From Paenibacillus sp. W2I17 (GTDB taxonomy: Bacteria; Bacillota; Bacilli; Paenibacillales; Paenibacillaceae), in NCBI RefSeq assembly GCF_030815985.1, contig NZ_JAUSXM010000001.1, forward strand, positions 1,550,001 to 1,614,000: DNA of 64,000 nt, read 5' to 3'. Of this stretch, positions 20,154 to 29,529 are shown piece by piece (the stretch's first letter is position 1; every line of letters begins with the position of its first letter). The translations under genes and the position numbers were made by a program. A model generated the notes under the pieces. It made no database searches and was not told where the DNA came from. It saw only the letters and a list, made by a program, of their open reading frames with translations.

Positions 20154-20180
20154 AAAAAAGGAGCCAGAAATCGGCTCCTT
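20154..20180 (-). terminator. Terminator between the permease operon and the kinase gene
   Basis: AAGGAGCC/GGCTCCTT stem (20158-20180) followed on the minus strand by TTTTTT. Its position 40 nt before the kinase start suggests that kinase and regulator are made by limited read-through or from their own weak promoter. Confidence 0.8.
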
Positions 20181-20208
20181 CCATCGATCGGTTTTCCTCC
20201 TATCGATC

Positions 20209-21099
20209 TTATCCCTTTACACTTCCGACAACAAGCCCATGAACAAAATACCGCTGCAGGAACGGATACACAAGCAGAATCGGAATAACGGACAAAAAGA
20301 TCTGGGAAGCCTGGGTGGTTCTATCCGATACCTGACTTAAGAGTGTTGCATCCTCCAGGGTCATCATCTCGCTCTGAATCATCGTCACCTGCTGCAACAT
20401 GGACTGAAGATATGTAGCCAGCGGATAACCTTCCGGACTCTTCATGTAGATCATGCCATCGAACCAGGCATTCCAGTGACCCACCATGGCGAACAACGTA
20501 ATGGTCGCGATACTTGGCAGAGAGATCGGAAGATAAATGCTGCATAGGGTGCGGAAATGTCCTGCCCCATCCATCCAGGAGGCTTCTTCAAGTTCCTTCG
20601 GCAATCCCCGGAAAAAATTAAGCATTAGAAGTACATTGAAGATAGGAACGGCGCCCGGCAGAATCAAAGCCCAGATGGAATCCAACAGCCCCGCTTCTTT
20701 AACCACCAAGTAACCCGGGATCAATCCTCCACTGAACAACATGGTGAATACAAAGATCCAGGCATAGAACGTTCTTGAACGGAATTTGGCAGCCTCTTTG
20801 GAGAGCGGATAAGCTACGAGAATCGTGAAGATCAGATTGGTCGTAACCCCCAGAACGACACGAAGAAGGCTTGTGCCGAATGAGTTCAGGAATTGCTGAT
20901 TTTCCAGAATGTATTGATAGGAGGACAACGTGAAATCGACAGGCCAGAATGTGACGCTGCCTGCTTTTACCGCATCACTTGAACTAAATGAAATCGCTAA
21001 TATATTCACAATCGGGAACAGGCATAACAAGGCAAGAATCGTCAGGATGACGTAGTTAAACCCTAGGAACCACCGATAGGCTCTTGAAGCATGGTGCAT
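20209..21099 (-). CDS. Carbohydrate ABC transporter permease (LplC-like), arabinan locus
   Basis: 296 aa, about six membrane helices, EAA loop LEEASWMDGAGHFRTLCSIYLP (Trp replaces the more usual Lys-Ile). C-terminal FLQRYFVHGLVVGSVKG is the typical tail of this subfamily. Strong GAAAGGAGG site before the ATG. It follows the other permease by 15 nt. Confidence 0.93.
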   Translation of the reverse strand: MHHASRAYRWFLGFNYVILTILALLCLFPIVNILAISFSSSDAVKAGSVTFWPVDFTLSSYQYILENQQFLNSFGTSLLRVVLGVTTNLIFTILVAYPLSKEAAKFRSRTFYAWIFVFTMLFSGGLIPGYLVVKEAGLLDSIWALILPGAVPIFNVLLMLNFFRGLPKELEEASWMDGAGHFRTLCSIYLPISLPSIATITLFAMVGHWNAWFDGMIYMKSPEGYPLATYLQSMLQQVTMIQSEMMTLEDATLLSQVSDRTTQASQIFLSVIPILLVYPFLQRYFVHGLVVGSVKG

Positions 21100-21114
21100 G
21101 ATTCTGCCTCCTTT

Positions 21115-22020
21115 CTAGAATATCCGATAATTCGCGAACCGATAGGCCAAGAAATAACCAAGCCCGATAAAAATGAAGGAAACAACGGATTTGATCAGAC
21201 CCAGTGCTGTTGATACAGAATACTGAGCATCCTGCAATCCGATCCGATAGATCATCGTATCCAGAATATCTCCTGATTCATATACCAATGGATTATAGAG
21301 GTTGAATACTTGGTCAAAGCCACCGTTGAGTACATTTCCCAGACTGAGTGTTACCATCAAAATGACGATCGGGCGAATGCCTGGCAGCGTGATATGCCAT
21401 GTCTGTTTCCATCTTCCCGCACCATCCATAACAGAGGCCTCATACAGAGATTTATCAATATTCGTGAGGGCAGCCAGATAGATAATCGTCCCGAATCCGA
21501 ATTCTTTCCATTGGTCTGTAATGACAAGTATGTAAGGGAACCACTCGTTACTGGCCAGGAATTGAATCGGGTCAATGCCCACGGCTTTCAACAACATATT
21601 AACGATCCCGGTGCTTGGAGATAACACATCTACGATGATTCCCGCCAGAATAACCCAGGAGAAAAAGTGAGGCATATAGATCACGGTCTGAATTGTTCGT
21701 TTAAATCCTGTCTTGCGAACCTCGTTGAGCAATAAGGCTACAAGTACTGGAATCACCAAGCCGGACACAATTTTCATCGTTGATATAAATACCGTATTCC
21801 ATACAACCTGCGAGAACCCCGGCAGATCGAACAGATACCTGAAATTGTCTAGGCCCACCCAATTCATGTTTTTGAATCCGGCAATGGGAGAGAAATTCTG
21901 AAAGGCAATAGAGAGCCCCGCCATCGGAATGTATCCGAATACAATGATAATGAGCAGTCCAGGCAGAATCATGAGATGAAGCGGAACGTTTCGGATAAAT
22001 TGTTTGTAGTTGGAACGCAT
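21115..22020 (-). CDS. Carbohydrate ABC transporter permease (LplB-like), arabinan locus
   Basis: 301 aa with six predicted helices; EAA loop LYEASVMDGAGRWKQTWHITLPG. Start ATG behind GAAGGAGGAG. It is the first gene of the permease operon; a TATAAT -10 lies at 22045-22050 with only a weak -35. The GH51 gene upstream ends with its own terminator, so permeases and GH51 are separate units. Confidence 0.93.
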   Translation of the reverse strand: MRSNYKQFIRNVPLHLMILPGLLIIIVFGYIPMAGLSIAFQNFSPIAGFKNMNWVGLDNFRYLFDLPGFSQVVWNTVFISTMKIVSGLVIPVLVALLLNEVRKTGFKRTIQTVIYMPHFFSWVILAGIIVDVLSPSTGIVNMLLKAVGIDPIQFLASNEWFPYILVITDQWKEFGFGTIIYLAALTNIDKSLYEASVMDGAGRWKQTWHITLPGIRPIVILMVTLSLGNVLNGGFDQVFNLYNPLVYESGDILDTMIYRIGLQDAQYSVSTALGLIKSVVSFIFIGLGYFLAYRFANYRIF

Positions 22021-22044
22021 AAGCTGACTCCTCCTTCAACGTTT

Positions 22045-22050
22045 ATTATA
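22045..22050 (-). promoter_or_regulatory. -10 element of the permease operon
   Basis: TATAAT on the minus strand, 25 nt upstream of the start codon. No good -35 at 17 nt, as expected for an activator-dependent promoter (the YesN-like regulator is the candidate). Confidence 0.45.
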
Positions 22051-22125
22051 GGAGCAGCCAGATCACCGCAATAGTGTTGGCTATTTACTTTGGGTATCTT
22101 TTGTTGACTCTCACCCCTGGAACGC

Positions 22126-22148
22126 CAAAAAACCGCGATATCCGCGGT
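22126..22148 (-). terminator. Terminator of the GH51 gene
   Basis: ACCGCG/CGCGGT stem (22132-22148) with a 5-nt loop, followed on the minus strand by TTTTTTGG. Confidence 0.8.
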
Positions 22149-22168
22149 CTCTTGTTCACGATATGAAT

Positions 22169-25100
22169 TTAATTCAGAATATCCATAACTAATACATTCA
22201 CTGAATGAGCTGTTAAGTTAACGACCACCGATGTATCGGACAGTGTGATCTCCTGTTCTTGGGGAACCACTTTCTCATCATTCTTCTGATTCACATTCGG
22301 AATATGCACCAAATGATCTTCTCCAGTAAGCGTGATCAGTCTGGCTGAAGCATCCACCTTCAGATCCTGAAGGCAAATCCGGGTTGATTTATCTACACCA
22401 TCTGCATTGACCAGTTTCACATACACATGACGTTCATCCTTCGTAACGGAGTGGAATACTTCCCGGTTGTAAGCTTCCAGCTTGTAATCCAGAACCTTGC
22501 TGATATTACGTCCGTCTGTATAGGAACAAATCAGATTTTTTCCTGTGTCCCCACCATAGTTAACCGTGATTGTATAATCGGTCCCATTCTCGAGTGGTTC
22601 ATAATTGGCCGCTCTCAGGTTACCTGCTGCCGAGCTGGATGAATAGTCTCCCAGTGTATAACCTTCAATCCCTTGTTTGTACACCTTCACGCCTGTTGCG
22701 TTCCCGCCGTAACTGATTGCGTACTCGATAACATCCTTGTTCTCAGGTGAGATATCCGTCAGTCCCACGCCGATGTAAAAACCATCCTCACCTGAAATTC
22801 TTTCAGCCTCAACATGAACTTGGTAGTTGGTCCATTCGTCATTCAGCAGGTACAATCCGTTCAATCCACTTGTTTGTGCGCTCAAGATAAGCCCTTTTCC
22901 TGCGGTTAACGTGTATCCTTCCGATCCGGGAATCTGGTTCCATGCCTCACTAGGCTCTGTACGTTCCCTGAAATCTTCATCAAACATCAAACTGCCATCC
23001 ACATTGGACGTGACCGTGACTCGTTTCACCACGATGTCTGCATGACCTGTTGCAATTTCGATGCCGCCACGTGGAATGAGACTCAGCGGTTTGCCTTTGC
23101 TGTAGGTGGAGAACGAAGTCTCAAGCACCTGATCTCCTACATGTTTTGCAAAAAGCTGCTGCACATAGTAATTCGGTGTATACCATACTGTTTCATCATC
23201 AAACCAGATGCAGTCTGGCGTCCAGCGGTAAGTACCATCCGTTAGTACCTTGTTGAACAGTGGCGCATAGGCAGCCAAACGAACAACGTCCGCGTTATTT
23301 TCAAATCCAGTCATGATCGCAGCTTCTGCGACCGCTCCTGCCAGCGTGTTTTTGTCCGTGGAAGCATATTCTCCCACAAATACTTTGGATGTTTCTTTCC
23401 AATCTATACTTCCGTCTTCAAGATAGGCCCGGTCATAGTAGTTGTATCGATCTACGTTGTTCAGCAAATATTCATTGGAGCGGTAGTAGTGCTCATCTGC
23501 AATGGTGTCCATGTAATTGTCCTGATTCTCATACCAAGTTACGGTCTCTTCAATTACCTCTGTGCCATCTGCAAAAGCAACCTGAGCTGATCCGGTCAGA
23601 TTCCCGCTGAGGAATTTCCATCCTTCCTGGTACGCATCATCATCTGCCTGAGCACCCACCGTCGAGATAATGTGCAGTTCATGATCAGGATAGTTCTGTT
23701 TCATGTACTCATCTATCGAACGTTTGAATACTTCGAAGTTGGCAAAAAATTCAGTGCCCCAGTTCTCATTACCTACACCCAGATAACGAAGATCGAACGG
23801 TTCAGGATGGCCCATCTGGCTTCGTACCGCCGCCCATTCGTTGTGTTCCAAGTCTGTACTGAGCGCAAAATCGATCAGGTCTGTAAAGTTGCGGATATAA
23901 TAATCCCTTAAAGCACCACCCGCAGGGTGAGCATAATCCGAACGAGCCTGACATAACACACCGCAAGCCATGACTGGAACCGGAGCGGCATTCAGATCTT
24001 CCGCCAGTTGGAAGTACTCCATATAACCAAGCCCCATCGTCATCATGTAACCCCAGACATTATAATTCTCTTTGCGGAGCTCAACCGGACCCACAGAATC
24101 CTTCCAGTCATATACGTTGTCCCAGATAAATGATCCTTCCGAGATACATCCTCCCGGAAAACGCAAGAACTTCGGATGCAGATCTGCAAGTGCCTGGATT
24201 AGATCTTTTCTCAATCGATAGTTCGGATTACCTGTGTAGTTGGCATGTGCTGTAGCCGATATGCCTTCTTCTGTCGGATCAGCTCCCCATACATTCTGAG
24301 GGACTAAGGACACCATATCGATGGAGATGCCACCTGCAAACGTAAGTACCAGTTGACCAAGTACAGTCTCCGTTCCGGTTAGAGACAAACCGTATTTCTT
24401 CCATGTGTTCCCACCTTCAACATGCAGCGTTACCGAATCACTGATGGAAGTGTCACTTCCATCCTGCAATTGAACAGTGATCGTTCCTGCCGATTCTGCT
24501 TTTGCCCATACGGTAAAGTCATATGATTCACCCCGCTTGATGGACATGGCACAATGCTGGTTGGAGTCTGAGAATCCACGATTCCGAATCGTAGCCCCAT
24601 CCTGAACCGTGACATAATAAGCATTTACTTCCGGGTCTTCCACGTTGAAGTGACCGTTTAGTCCATCCGTATGCTGTACGAGCATCTTCTCGGTATCGCC
24701 TGACCAGGCAAACAAAGGTTCACGATTTCGACCAGTCGAACAACCACATTCTCCAGAGTCATGCGAGTACGTATCAAATGCAAAAGATTCAAATGATCGA
24801 TTCTGAACAAGCTCTGCATAGATTCCGCCATCTGCCGCGTTGTTAATATCCTCGTAAAAAAGCCCATACATGACTTCACTGATATCAGCCACCTTCTGAT
24901 CTCCATGGATGGTGACGGTATAGGGAGCGACATGTGCTGGCACAACAGACACGTCAAAGCTTTGGCTCAGCTTACGATCACCTCTGTTCAGAAGCGCACG
25001 GAGCGTAACCTCTTGTGCTGATGTGATCACCTGAACTTCTCCGCTCTCGGACAAGACTTCCGGCTTACTGGAGCTCCATTCAACAGACACTTTACCACCC

Positions 25101-25909
25101 AGCAAGTCTGCAGGTAATGATACATCCTTGGTGATGATTCGGTTGGGGAAGGACAAGTACTTGTCCGCCGCAAGCTTCACAATCGCTTCATCTGTCAGCG
25201 ATTCACACATGACTTCAATGACTTCATCCATGGTAAGCGCTGCTTGATAGATCCGAAAATCGGATAACGAACCTGCAAAATCCACATCCGCTGCATACTG
25301 GGAACGTCCAATATAATTCTGGCTATAATTCTCAGGATCGGTGAAAGAATTAAACCATTCGCGCAATTTGGCATAATTGCCACTGGATGTCTGACTGATC
25401 GATCCGTCTGCCGCCTTCTCCCCATTCACATATACAATCGGACCCGCACTGCTCAACGTTCCCCCTTGGCTGCCTGCTACGGAGAGTGCGATATGCAACC
25501 ATTCTCCGCTTGCAACCCCTCGACTTGGGTGGACAACCAGATTATCTCCGGCGTATAACGTACCCAGAAGCTGACGTGTCAAAAATAAATATGGCCCCTT
25601 CTCCCCTTTACCAAAGTCAAAAATGCGCTCCCACACATTAGCCCCCTTGCCGAGAAACACCCAAGTGGCAATCGTAATCCCTGTGTTATCGCTTACATCC
25701 CGAAGCAGATTCGACGGTAATTGCAGATAAGAGGTTCCATTCGTTCCCCCGTTGAAAGTCACCGCCGATCTTCCTTTCAACTCGGATACCACAGGCAGGA
25801 TCTCGCCTTTGGCTATACCATCATGTCTCTTACCGGAGCTGTCCTTCCCGATCTGAACGGTATCTTCAAACGTGTATTGTGCAATTAATTGATTTCGATA
25901 TGTTGTCAT
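22169..25909 (-). CDS. Multidomain GH51 alpha-L-arabinofuranosidase with LamG and Ig-like modules
   Basis: 1246 aa, more than twice the usual GH51 length. Order (approximate): LamG/concanavalin-like module 8-230, atrophied Ig-like (Big_4) module 240-325, GH51 start YGLFYEDINNAADGG at about 350, an inserted carbohydrate-binding-like beta-sandwich (about 400-560), the barrel with acid/base E715 in GVGNENWGTEF and nucleophile E847 in FVGEYAS, a second inserted LamG/DUF1080-like module (about 960-1110) and a terminal beta-sandwich. It releases arabinose from arabinan or arabinoxylan fragments. No signal peptide is visible (MTTYRNQLIAQYTFED), odd for a protein with polymer-binding modules. The start has TAGGAGG upstream. 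Confidence 0.93.
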   Translation of the reverse strand: MTTYRNQLIAQYTFEDTVQIGKDSSGKRHDGIAKGEILPVVSELKGRSAVTFNGGTNGTSYLQLPSNLLRDVSDNTGITIATWVFLGKGANVWERIFDFGKGEKGPYLFLTRQLLGTLYAGDNLVVHPSRGVASGEWLHIALSVAGSQGGTLSSAGPIVYVNGEKAADGSISQTSSGNYAKLREWFNSFTDPENYSQNYIGRSQYAADVDFAGSLSDFRIYQAALTMDEVIEVMCESLTDEAIVKLAADKYLSFPNRIITKDVSLPADLLGGKVSVEWSSSKPEVLSESGEVQVITSAQEVTLRALLNRGDRKLSQSFDVSVVPAHVAPYTVTIHGDQKVADISEVMYGLFYEDINNAADGGIYAELVQNRSFESFAFDTYSHDSGECGCSTGRNREPLFAWSGDTEKMLVQHTDGLNGHFNVEDPEVNAYYVTVQDGATIRNRGFSDSNQHCAMSIKRGESYDFTVWAKAESAGTITVQLQDGSDTSISDSVTLHVEGGNTWKKYGLSLTGTETVLGQLVLTFAGGISIDMVSLVPQNVWGADPTEEGISATAHANYTGNPNYRLRKDLIQALADLHPKFLRFPGGCISEGSFIWDNVYDWKDSVGPVELRKENYNVWGYMMTMGLGYMEYFQLAEDLNAAPVPVMACGVLCQARSDYAHPAGGALRDYYIRNFTDLIDFALSTDLEHNEWAAVRSQMGHPEPFDLRYLGVGNENWGTEFFANFEVFKRSIDEYMKQNYPDHELHIISTVGAQADDDAYQEGWKFLSGNLTGSAQVAFADGTEVIEETVTWYENQDNYMDTIADEHYYRSNEYLLNNVDRYNYYDRAYLEDGSIDWKETSKVFVGEYASTDKNTLAGAVAEAAIMTGFENNADVVRLAAYAPLFNKVLTDGTYRWTPDCIWFDDETVWYTPNYYVQQLFAKHVGDQVLETSFSTYSKGKPLSLIPRGGIEIATGHADIVVKRVTVTSNVDGSLMFDEDFRERTEPSEAWNQIPGSEGYTLTAGKGLILSAQTSGLNGLYLLNDEWTNYQVHVEAERISGEDGFYIGVGLTDISPENKDVIEYAISYGGNATGVKVYKQGIEGYTLGDYSSSSAAGNLRAANYEPLENGTDYTITVNYGGDTGKNLICSYTDGRNISKVLDYKLEAYNREVFHSVTKDERHVYVKLVNADGVDKSTRICLQDLKVDASARLITLTGEDHLVHIPNVNQKNDEKVVPQEQEITLSDTSVVVNLTAHSVNVLVMDILN

Positions 25910-26294
25910 GTTCTTACCTCCTATGTAGTTGGGAATTGTCGGTTCATCCTTTTAATTCGTATTAATATAAAATGATTGATAAATAGTTAAATACATTTCT
26001 TAAACGTAATAATATCGCATCATCGATCCCCATTTCAATCCTAAATTTGAGAAAGACAACTGGTTTATTTGAATGTAACGACCTTTATCGGCTCTTCCCG
26101 TCTCTTATTTATTTTTTATTTTACTCTTATAAACATTACATTTATGGTTTACAAACATATAAATCAATTGATAATATAACAAATGAAAGCGCTTGATATA
26201 ATGAAATACTCAAAGGAGGTCTGCCGAACCTTTTATCGTGTGTTGCCAAGTATCGGTTGATTTTTCATTCCGGGGAATAGGAAAGGGGAAACGT
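25910..26294. other. Divergent promoter gap of 385 bases between GH51 and GH43
   Basis: AT-rich; contains the cre/-10 overlap (26184-26202) and an AAAGGAGGT at 26213-26221 that has no start codon at normal distance. Nothing else recognisable. Confidence 0.5.
26184..26202 (+). promoter_or_regulatory. cre-like site overlapping the -10 of the GH43 gene
   Basis: TGAAAGCGCTTGAT (26184-26197) is close to the CcpA cre consensus TGAAAGCGCTTTCA and runs into TATAAT (26197-26202). CcpA binding here would block the promoter, giving glucose repression of the arabinanase gene. It lies in the 385-bp divergent gap and might also affect GH51. Confidence 0.65.
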
Positions 26295-28712
26295 ATGAAA
26301 CGTTATTGGGTTCGCGTACTTAACATTTCTGTACTAAGCACCACTTTACTTACTGCAACAACTTTGGCGCCGGTCTCGGTGTTCGCAAATGGTTCAGAGG
26401 CAACCGTGGGTAACTCGCAGACTTCTACCACACCTCTCGCAAATCCTGCTCCATCATTCAAAAATGTTTCTTTGCATGACCCATCTGTCATTAAGGTGGA
26501 TGATACGTTTTATATTTTTGGTTCACACCTGCAAGTGGCTAAGTCCAAAGACTTTTTGAACTGGGATCTGGTCGCCTCCGGCGTCACAGATAACAACCCT
26601 GTTGTCCCCAATGTAACCAAGGAATTCGCTGAAGCGCTGGAATGGGCGCAGACGGATACGTTATGGGCAGCAGATGTCATTCAATTGGCGGACGGCAAAT
26701 TTTATATGTACTACAATGCTTGTAAAGGGGACTCTCCGCGATCAGCGCTCGGCATTGCTGTCGCAGACAATATCGAAGGCCCTTATAAGGATCAAGGCAT
26801 TCTGTTGAAATCCGGCATGTGGGATCAGATCAGTGAGGATGGTACCATCTACGATGCAACGATTCATCCCAATGTGGTCGATCCTGATGTCTTTTATGAT
26901 AAAAACGGCAAGTTATGGATGGTGTATGGCTCCTACTCCGGAGGGATTTTCATTCTGGAGATGGATGCAACGACAGGTAAACCGCTGCCAAATCAAGGTT
27001 ATGGCAAAAAGCTGACCGGAGGCAATCATAGTCGTATTGAAGCCCCTTATATGCTCTACAGTCCAGAAACCGATTATTATTATCTGTACCTGTCTTACGG
27101 TGGACTAGGTGCTGATGGAGGATACAACATTCGTGTTGCTCGCTCCCAATCACCGGATGGGCCTTTCCTCGATGCGGAAGGAAACAATATGATCAACGTT
27201 AAAGCGGACAAGGATAAACCGTTGTTTGATGATCGTTCTATTGAGCCTTTTGGAGTCAAATTGATGGGGAACTTCCTGTTCGAGAGACAGATCGGTGATC
27301 CTGGCACAGGCCTAGGTAGCGGCTATGTATCGCCAGGGCATAACTCTGCTTATGTTGATCCGGAGACCGGCAAACAATTTCTCATCTTCCATACCCGGTT
27401 TCCAGGGCGTGGCGAAGAGCATGAAGTTCGCGTACATGAGATGCATATGAATGCAGATGGTTGGCCCGTTGTTTCTCCATATCGCTATGCGGCTTTGGGA
27501 GAGGATACCACGCAACTGACAACTCAGGAGATCGCTGGTCAGTACCACTGGGTGAACCATGGTAAGGACATCACGGCGGACATCAAGCCATCCCAGACCG
27601 TTCAGTTCACGGCAGATGGGCAGATTCATGGTGCCGTGACAGGAACATGGAGTCTTGGTGCAGACAACAAGGTTCAGATCACTTCGAATAACGTTGTGTA
27701 CAAAGGCGTTTTCACACATGAATGGAACTTGGAATCTCAAAGTACGGTTCTGACCTTTAGCGCCCTCTCCTCCACCGGGATAGCCATCTGGGGAAGTCAG
27801 GGTGTTGAACGGAGTGATCAAGACATTGTAGATGCAGTGAAGAAGGATCTGAACATTAGCAATACGGATCACGTGTTCTTCAATCTGACTCTGCCTACCA
27901 AGGGAACAAGTGATGCAGACATTACGTGGAAAAGCTCCAATGCTTCGGCTCTATCCGCTACAGGTGTAGTGCAGCGACCACGCGCTGGTAAGGGCGATGC
28001 CAAAGTGAAATTAACCGCCACGATTAGTAAAGGAACTGCGGTAAGCTCCAAAACGTTTAACGTTATCATTCCACAGCAAGCAGTAAGCCCATTGCTCGGG
28101 GAGTATACTTTTGAACACAAGAAACTTGGCAAAGTCGCACAGGATTCCAGTAAAAACGGATATCACGGACAAGCTTTTAACGTGGTCAGTTCTGCTGCAA
28201 GTGGCAAAAATCAGGCTGCTACATTTAATGGGGCAGACAGTTACATTCAGTTACCTGGACTCATTACAGATACAACGGATTTCACGTTTAGCGCTTGGGT
28301 CAATTGGGACGGTGGCGGCTCCTGGCAGCGTATTTTCGACTTTGGAAATGGCTTGACGAGGCATATGTTCCTTACTCCCTCCCAACATAATGGGGCATTA
28401 CAATTTACCATTCATAATGAGGGACGGGATCAGAGCCTTATTGCAGCAAATCCACTTCCTTCTAAAGAGTGGGTTCATGTCGCTGTAACCCTTCAGGGTG
28501 ATGTGGGTACTCTGTATGTGAATGGTACATCGGTTGCAAGCAGCTCTGAGATCACCTTTAACCCGAAAGATCTGCAGGTAACGGAAGCTTATGTAGGCAA
28601 GAGTCGTTATACGTCTGATCCGTTCTACAAAGGCAGCTTGGATAATGTAAAAGTATATGATAAAGCTTTAACAGCCAAGGAAATCCAGCGTCAGGCCAAA
28701 GAAAAGCCATAA
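26295..28712 (+). CDS. Secreted GH43 endo-alpha-1,5-L-arabinanase with Ig-like and LamG modules
   Basis: 805 aa from the ATG at 26295 (AAAGGGG site). The signal peptide is MKRYWVRVLNISVL... to VFA-NGS. The five-bladed propeller has the expected acids: D62 in HDPSV, D196/D198 in NVVDPDVF, E249 in SRIEAPYM. A GH43 C-terminal beta-domain (about 430-540) is followed by a Big_4 Ig-like module (about 545-630) and a LamG module (about 635-800). It should cut arabinan outside the cell. An in-frame GTG at 26238 is rejected because it would precede the signal peptide. Divergent from GH51. Confidence 0.93.
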   Translation: MKRYWVRVLNISVLSTTLLTATTLAPVSVFANGSEATVGNSQTSTTPLANPAPSFKNVSLHDPSVIKVDDTFYIFGSHLQVAKSKDFLNWDLVASGVTDNNPVVPNVTKEFAEALEWAQTDTLWAADVIQLADGKFYMYYNACKGDSPRSALGIAVADNIEGPYKDQGILLKSGMWDQISEDGTIYDATIHPNVVDPDVFYDKNGKLWMVYGSYSGGIFILEMDATTGKPLPNQGYGKKLTGGNHSRIEAPYMLYSPETDYYYLYLSYGGLGADGGYNIRVARSQSPDGPFLDAEGNNMINVKADKDKPLFDDRSIEPFGVKLMGNFLFERQIGDPGTGLGSGYVSPGHNSAYVDPETGKQFLIFHTRFPGRGEEHEVRVHEMHMNADGWPVVSPYRYAALGEDTTQLTTQEIAGQYHWVNHGKDITADIKPSQTVQFTADGQIHGAVTGTWSLGADNKVQITSNNVVYKGVFTHEWNLESQSTVLTFSALSSTGIAIWGSQGVERSDQDIVDAVKKDLNISNTDHVFFNLTLPTKGTSDADITWKSSNASALSATGVVQRPRAGKGDAKVKLTATISKGTAVSSKTFNVIIPQQAVSPLLGEYTFEHKKLGKVAQDSSKNGYHGQAFNVVSSAASGKNQAATFNGADSYIQLPGLITDTTDFTFSAWVNWDGGGSWQRIFDFGNGLTRHMFLTPSQHNGALQFTIHNEGRDQSLIAANPLPSKEWVHVAVTLQGDVGTLYVNGTSVASSSEITFNPKDLQVTEAYVGKSRYTSDPFYKGSLDNVKVYDKALTAKEIQRQAKEKP

Positions 28713-28757
28713 GTTAGAGTCCTATCATAGGCGTTGGACTCCATAGCGAACAAACCT

Positions 28758-28843
28758 ATAAAGCAGCCACTGTATTGAACTGCATCCATTTGTTAGAGAC
28801 GACTAACAGCGGTGTTGCAGTTCATTACATCAGGCTGCTTTAT
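28758..28843. terminator. Large three-tier nested hairpin between convergent genes
   Basis: Outer 11-bp stem ATAAAGCAGCC/GGCTGCTTTAT, middle stem TGAACTGCA/TGCAGTTCA, inner stem TGTTAG/CTAACA, all nested in 86 nt. It is placed between the GH43 stop and the XRE gene stop, so it likely terminates both, though neither side has a long U tract. Confidence 0.6.
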
Positions 28844-28845
28844 TG

Positions 28846-29400
28846 TCACTTCGAATAATGAATGACCATGTTTAATTTGTTCGACTTAGCACCGGAGTTA
28901 ACATAGGCGTGAGGCTTGTCCGCTCCAAAACGGATCGACTCCCCTGAACTTACCGTATAATCTTCCGCCCCTACTCGAATCGTAACTTCCCCTTCAAAGA
29001 CAGTAATAAATTCTTCCGTACCTTCGATATGCGGTTCAGCATTCAACTCAGACTTAGGGTCCATCTCCATCATATATATTTCAAAACGACGACCCTCTTC
29101 AAAAGGAAAATGCGGATAAATCCGAACCTTTCCCTCGTCTTCCATCAATACTTGAATATCATCGCCCGTTACAACAGTAGTATCTGACTTCGGCTCGTGG
29201 ATCAAAGCAGTGAAGGAGGTTTTCAGGCCATTAGCAATCTTCCATACGGTTGCAATGGACGGATTGGATTCACCACGTTCAATCTGACCAAGCATGGTCT
29301 TGCTGATACCAGACATTTCGGCGACCTTGTCCAGACTAAGTTTTCTTTGTTCCCTAAGCTGTTTCAGGTTCTGAGCAAGAATACTATTAATGTTTTTCAA
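28846..29400 (-). CDS. XRE family regulator with C-terminal cupin domain
   Basis: 184 aa. The N-terminal HTH_3 (LKQLREQRKLSLDKVAEMSGISKTMLGQIERGESNPS) is followed by a cupin_2 barrel (about 105-180: EPHIEGTEEFITVFEGEV, SSGESIRFGADKPHAY). TTG start at 29400, GAGGAGG 7 nt upstream. Such proteins usually control a neighbouring exporter or catabolic gene and bind a small effector in the cupin. The divergent gene encodes a LysE exporter, and two similar palindromes lie between them. Confidence 0.92.
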   Translation of the reverse strand: MKNINSILAQNLKQLREQRKLSLDKVAEMSGISKTMLGQIERGESNPSIATVWKIANGLKTSFTALIHEPKSDTTVVTGDDIQVLMEDEGKVRIYPHFPFEEGRRFEIYMMEMDPKSELNAEPHIEGTEEFITVFEGEVTIRVGAEDYTVSSGESIRFGADKPHAYVNSGAKSNKLNMVIHYSK

Positions 29401-29430
29401 AATCCATCCTCCTCATTTTATATTTATGTT

Positions 29431-29484
29431 GTGCTACATAACGCACATGTTGTACAATAATAAAGACCGTACGTTATAACGTAC
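29431..29484. promoter_or_regulatory. Two related palindromic sites in the XRE/LysE divergent region
   Basis: Site 1 (29431-29446) GTGCTACATAACGCAC; site 2 (29469-29484) GTACGTTATAACGTAC, a perfect palindrome. They agree at 11 of 16 positions and start 38 bp apart. Site 2 covers TATAAC, a possible -10 for the exporter gene with TTGTAC (29450-29455) as -35. They are likely operators of the XRE-cupin protein. Confidence 0.6.
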
Positions 29485-29529
29485 ATTTCAGATCATTATA
29501 TCACACAACTAAGAAACTGTGGAGGAACC

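Noticed and set aside
26238..26294. Upstream GTG extension of the GH43 gene
   Set aside because: It would add 19 residues before a complete signal peptide, and the AAAGGAGGT at 26213-26221 is too far from the GTG.
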